In this document: piece after piece, positions 60,934 through 64,000 of the stretch
Layout: every line of letters starts with the position of its first letter
Position numbering within the stretch: the stretch's first letter is position 1
NCBI RefSeq assembly: GCF_008728515.1
Contig: NC_044986.1
Location: 63,353,159 to 63,417,158 of the forward strand
Source: Papio anubis
Taxonomy: Eukaryota > Chordata > Mammalia > Primates > Cercopithecidae
Length of the DNA stretch: 64,000 nucleotides
Direction: 5' to 3'
Made by a program: the position numbers and the translations under genes
Notes under the pieces: generated by a model
Databases searched by the model: none
What the model was told of the DNA's origin: nothing
The model's input: the letters and a program-made list of their open reading frames with translations, nothing else

Positions 60934-62100
60934 ATGGCAGGATCAAGTTCACACATAACAATATTAACCTTAAATGTAAATGGACTAAATGCTCCAATTA
61001 AAAGACACAGACTGGCAAACTGGATAAAGAGTCAAGACCCATCAGTCTGCTGTATTCAGGAGACCCATGTCACACGCAGAGACATACATAGGCTCAAAAT
61101 AAAGGGATGGAGGAAGATCTACCAAGCAAATGGAGAACAGAAAAAAGCAGGAGTTGCAATACTAGTCTCTGATAAGACAGACTTTAAACCATCAAAGATC
61201 AAAAGAGACAAAGAAGGCCATTACATAATGGTAAAGGGATCAATTCAACAGGAAGAGCTACCTATCCTAAATATATATGCACCCAATACAGGAGCACCCA
61301 GATTCATAAAGCAAGTCCTTAGAGACTTACAAAGAGACTTAGACTCCCATACAATAATAATGGGAGACTTCAACACTCCACTGTCAACATTAGACAGATC
61401 AACGAGACAGAAAGTTAACAAGGATATCCAGGAATTGAACTCATCTCTGCAGCAAGCAGACCTAATAGACATCTATAGAACTCTCCACCCCAAATCAACA
61501 GAATATACATTCTACTCAGCACCATATCACACTTATTCCAAAACTGACCACATAATTGGAAGTAAAGCACTCCTCAGCAAATGTACAAGCACAGAAATTA
61601 TAACAAACTGTCTCTCAGACCACAGTGCAATCAAAATAGAACTCAGGACTAAGAAACTCAATCAAAACCGCTCAACTACATGGAAACTGAACAACCTGCT
61701 CCTGAATGACTACTGGGTACATAACGAAATGAAGGCAGAAATAAAGATGTTCTTTGAAACCAATGAGAACAAAGACACAACATACCAGAATCTCTGGGAC
61801 ACATTTAAAGCAGTGTGTAGAGGGAAATTTATAGCACTAAATGCCCACAAGAGAAAGCTGGAAAGATCTAAAATTGACACTCTAACATCACAATTAAAAG
61901 AACTAGAGAAGCAAGAGCAAACACATTCAAAAGCTAGCAGAAGACAAGAAATAACTAAGATCAGAGCAGAACTGAAGGAGATAGAGACACAAAAAACCCT
62001 CCAAAAAATCAATGAATCCAGGAGTTGGTTTTTTGAAAAGATCAACAAAATTGATAGACCGGTAGCAAGACTAATAAAGAAGAAAAGAGAGAAGAATTGA
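60934..62100 (+). pseudogene. L1 ORF2 5' part: endonuclease region, frame cut at a 46-bp duplication
   Basis: ORF2p nicks target DNA and reverse-transcribes L1 RNA. The apurinic-like endonuclease (residues 1 to about 239) keeps its recognised residues: the Asn in TLNVNGLN, Glu in CIQETH, Asp and Asn in MGDFNT, Asp in KTDHIIGS, and Asp-His in LSDHSA. After codon 388 the frame ends at TGA because 62051-62096 is repeated at 62097-62142. The start is the usual ORF2 ATG, 63 bases after the ORF1 stop. Confidence 0.9.
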
Positions 62101-62142
62101 TAGACCACTAGCAAGACTAATAAAGAAGAAAAGAGAGAAGAA
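62051..62142 (+). repeat. 46-bp tandem duplication in L1 ORF2
   Basis: Units 62051-62096 and 62097-62142 start TTGATAGACC and end GAGAGAAGAA. They differ at two adjacent positions (GG versus AC). 46 is not a multiple of three, so the frame shifts. Confidence 0.97.
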
Positions 62143-64000
62143 TCAAATAGATGCAATAAAAAATGATAAAGGGGATATCACCACTGACCCTACAGAAATG
62201 TAAACTACCATCAGAGAATACCATAAACACCTCTACGCAAATAAACTAGAAAATCTAGAAGAAATGGATAATTTCCTGGACACTTACACTCTCCCAAGAC
62301 TAAACCAGGAAGAAGCTGAATCCCTGAATAGACCAATAACAGGATCTGAAATTGAGGCAATAATTAATAGCCTACCAACCAAAAAAAGTCCAGGACCAGA
62401 TGGATTCACAGCTGAATTCTAACAAAGGTACAAGGAGGAGCTGGTACCATTCCTTCTGAAACTATTCCAATCAATAGAAAAAGAGGGAATCCTCCCTAAC
62501 TCATTTTACGAGGCCAACATCATCCTGATACCAAATCCTGGCAGAAACACAACAAAAAAAGAGAATTTTAGACCAATATCCCTGATGAACATCGATGCAA
62601 AAATCCTCAATAAAATACTGGCAAACCAGATCCAGTAGCACATCAAAAAGCTTATCCACCATGATCAAGTTGGATTCATCCCTGGGATGCAAGGCTGGTT
62701 CAACATACGCAAATCAATAAACGTAATCCAGCATATAAACAGAACCAAAGACAAAAACCATATGATTATCTCAATAGATGCAGAAAAGGCCTTTGACAAA
62801 ATTCAACAGCCTTTCATCCTAAAAACTCTCAATAAATTCGTTATTGATGGAGCGTATCTCAAAATAATAAGAGCTATTTACGACAAACCCACAGCCAATA
62901 TCATACTGAATGGGCAAAAACTGGAAAAATTCCCTTTGAAAACTGGCACAAGACAGGGATGCCCTCTCTCACCACTCCTATTCAACATAGTGTTGGAAGT
63001 TCTGGCTAGGGCAATCAGGCAAGAGAAAGAAATCAAGGGTATTCAGTTAGGAAAAGAAGAAGTCAAATTGTCCCTCTTTGCAGATGACATGATTGTATAT
63101 TTAGAAAACCCCATCATCTCAGCCCAAAATCTCCTTAAGCTGATAAGAAAATTCAGCAAAGTCAGGATACAAAATTAATGTGCAAAAATCACAAGCATTC
63201 TTATACACCAGTAACAGACAAACAGAGAGCCAAATCATGAATGAACTTCCATTCCCAATTGCTTCAAAGAGAATAAAATACCTAGGAATCCAACTTACAA
63301 GGGATGTAAAGGACTCTCTTCAAGGAGAACTACAAACCACTGCTCAGTGAAATAAAAGAGGACATAAACAAATGGAAGAGCATACCATGCTCATGGATAG
63401 GAAGAAGAATCAATATCGTGAAAATGGCCATACTGCCCAAGGTAATTTATAGATTCAATGCCATCCCCATCAAGCTACCAATGAGTTTCTTCACAGAATT
63501 GGAAAAAACTGCTTTAAAGTCCATATGGAACCAAAAAAGAGCCTGCATCTCCAAGACAATCCTACGTCAAAAGAACAAAGCTGGAGGCATCACGCTACCT
63601 GACTTCAAACTATACTACAATGCTACAGTAACCAAAACAGCATGGTATTGGTACCAAAACAGAGAGATAGACCAATGGAACAGAACAGAGTCCTCAGAAA
63701 TAATACCACACATCTACAGCCATCTGATCTTTGATAAACCTGAGAAAAACAAGAAATGGGGAAAGGATTCCCTATTTATTAAATGGTGCTGGGTAAAAAA
63801 CAAGAAATGGGGAAAGGATTCCCTATTTAATAAATGGTGCTGGGAAAATTGGCTAGTCATAAGTAGAAAGCTGAAACTGGATCCTTTCCTTACTCCTTAT
63901 ACGAAAATTAATTCAAGATGGATTAGAGACTTAAATGTTACACCTAATACCATAAAAACCCTAGAAGAAAACCTAGGTAATACCATTCAGGACATAGGCA
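62143..64000 (+). pseudogene. L1 ORF2 reverse-transcriptase and C-terminal part, broken
   Basis: Nonsense changes are visible near 62202 (ATG-TAA), 62419 (TTC-TAA) and 62637 (CAG-type codon to TAG). The RT block survives as an open piece at 62687-63178 with the SIDAEKAFDKIQ, GTRQGCPLSPLLFNI and FADDMIVYL motifs, and loses frame near 63165. Beyond that only short frames remain, with a 51-bp duplication at 63745-63846. No functional polymerase can come from this copy. Confidence 0.9.
63745..63846 (+). repeat. 51-bp tandem duplication in L1 ORF2
   Basis: CAAGAAATGGGGAAAGGATT starts at 63750 and again at 63801. The copies run to GGTGCTGGG and differ at one or two sites. 51 is a multiple of three. 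Confidence 0.95.

Larger units (their letters stand above)
25295..64000 (-). other. CTNNA3: CTNNA3 intron upstream of the exon
   Basis: All sequence 5' of the exon on the gene strand, out to the window edge. No other alpha-catenin exon was recognised. It holds two long L1PA copies, a mariner, the RPL6 retrocopy and an LTR cluster. Confidence 0.85.
58842..64000 (+). mobile_element. L1PA (about PA3-PA7 type), plus strand, running off the window
   Basis: Complete 5' end (GGGCAGAGCAAGATGGCC context), 5' UTR 58842-59877, ORF1, a 63-bp spacer and ORF2 up to its C-terminal part at 64000. The 3' end and target duplication lie outside. ORF1 is open and ORF2 is broken. Orientation is opposite to CTNNA3. 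Confidence 0.95.

Noticed and set aside
1..64000. A previously undescribed gene system
   Set aside because: Outside one catenin exon and one RPL6 retrocopy, all long coding-like signal is transposon-derived. Nothing else showed motifs, clustered genes or repeated architecture suggesting a new system.

Overview
The window is primate nuclear DNA, human or a close ape relative. Alu, L1PA, LTR12 (HERV-9), MST/MLT1 and mariner copies are everywhere, and the one conserved coding exon belongs to an alpha-catenin gene. That exon (25091-25294, minus strand, 204 bp, phase 0 at both ends, AG/GT splice sites) best matches alpha-T-catenin, CTNNA3, a very large gene with huge introns. The rest of the window therefore reads as intron: 25295-64000 is the intron upstream of the exon and 1-25090 the intron downstream. 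No second exon, tRNA, rRNA or CRISPR array was seen.

Layout. 1-9 kb: old L1 copies, one carrying an MLT1 LTR and an Alu, another carrying a 771-bp processed retro-insert with its own poly(A) and target-site duplication. 10.1-15.6 kb: an Alu, a minus-strand 5' half of a young L1PA lying against a plus-strand older L1 3' half, a DNA-transposon remnant and two Alus. 16-20.9 kb: mostly unique intron with L2, (CA)n, a GGGA tract and a MaLR LTR. 20968-22074: a complete solo LTR12 with a 5-bp target duplication. 25.1 kb: the CTNNA3 exon. 25726-31908: a full-length L1PA in gene-sense orientation with a 17-bp target duplication, ending about 430 bp upstream of the exon. 32.85-34.14 kb: a nearly complete mariner with a decayed transposase. 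34-38.7 kb: Alus and an L1 piece. 39614-40549: a full-length RPL6 retrocopy with an uninterrupted 288-codon frame and a 16-bp exact target duplication. 40.8-44.9 kb: L1s nested in an L1. 45-53 kb: mostly unique intron. 53.1-55.2 kb: two MST-type solo LTRs and one ERV LTR, each with a visible target duplication. 58842-64000: an L1PA running off the window, with 5' UTR, open ORF1, complete endonuclease region and a broken ORF2.

The genes here do not form a pathway. CTNNA3 is the host gene; everything else is an insertion into its introns. I found no convincing new biological system. The items most worth checking are the intact RPL6 retrocopy, the retro-insert at 5982-6752, the sense L1 beside the exon, the solo LTR12, and several tandem duplications and dense small indels confined to the young L1 copies, which may be real or may be assembly error. 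Family names were assigned by eye from remembered consensus sequences, and repeat edges without a target duplication are good to roughly 10-30 bases.
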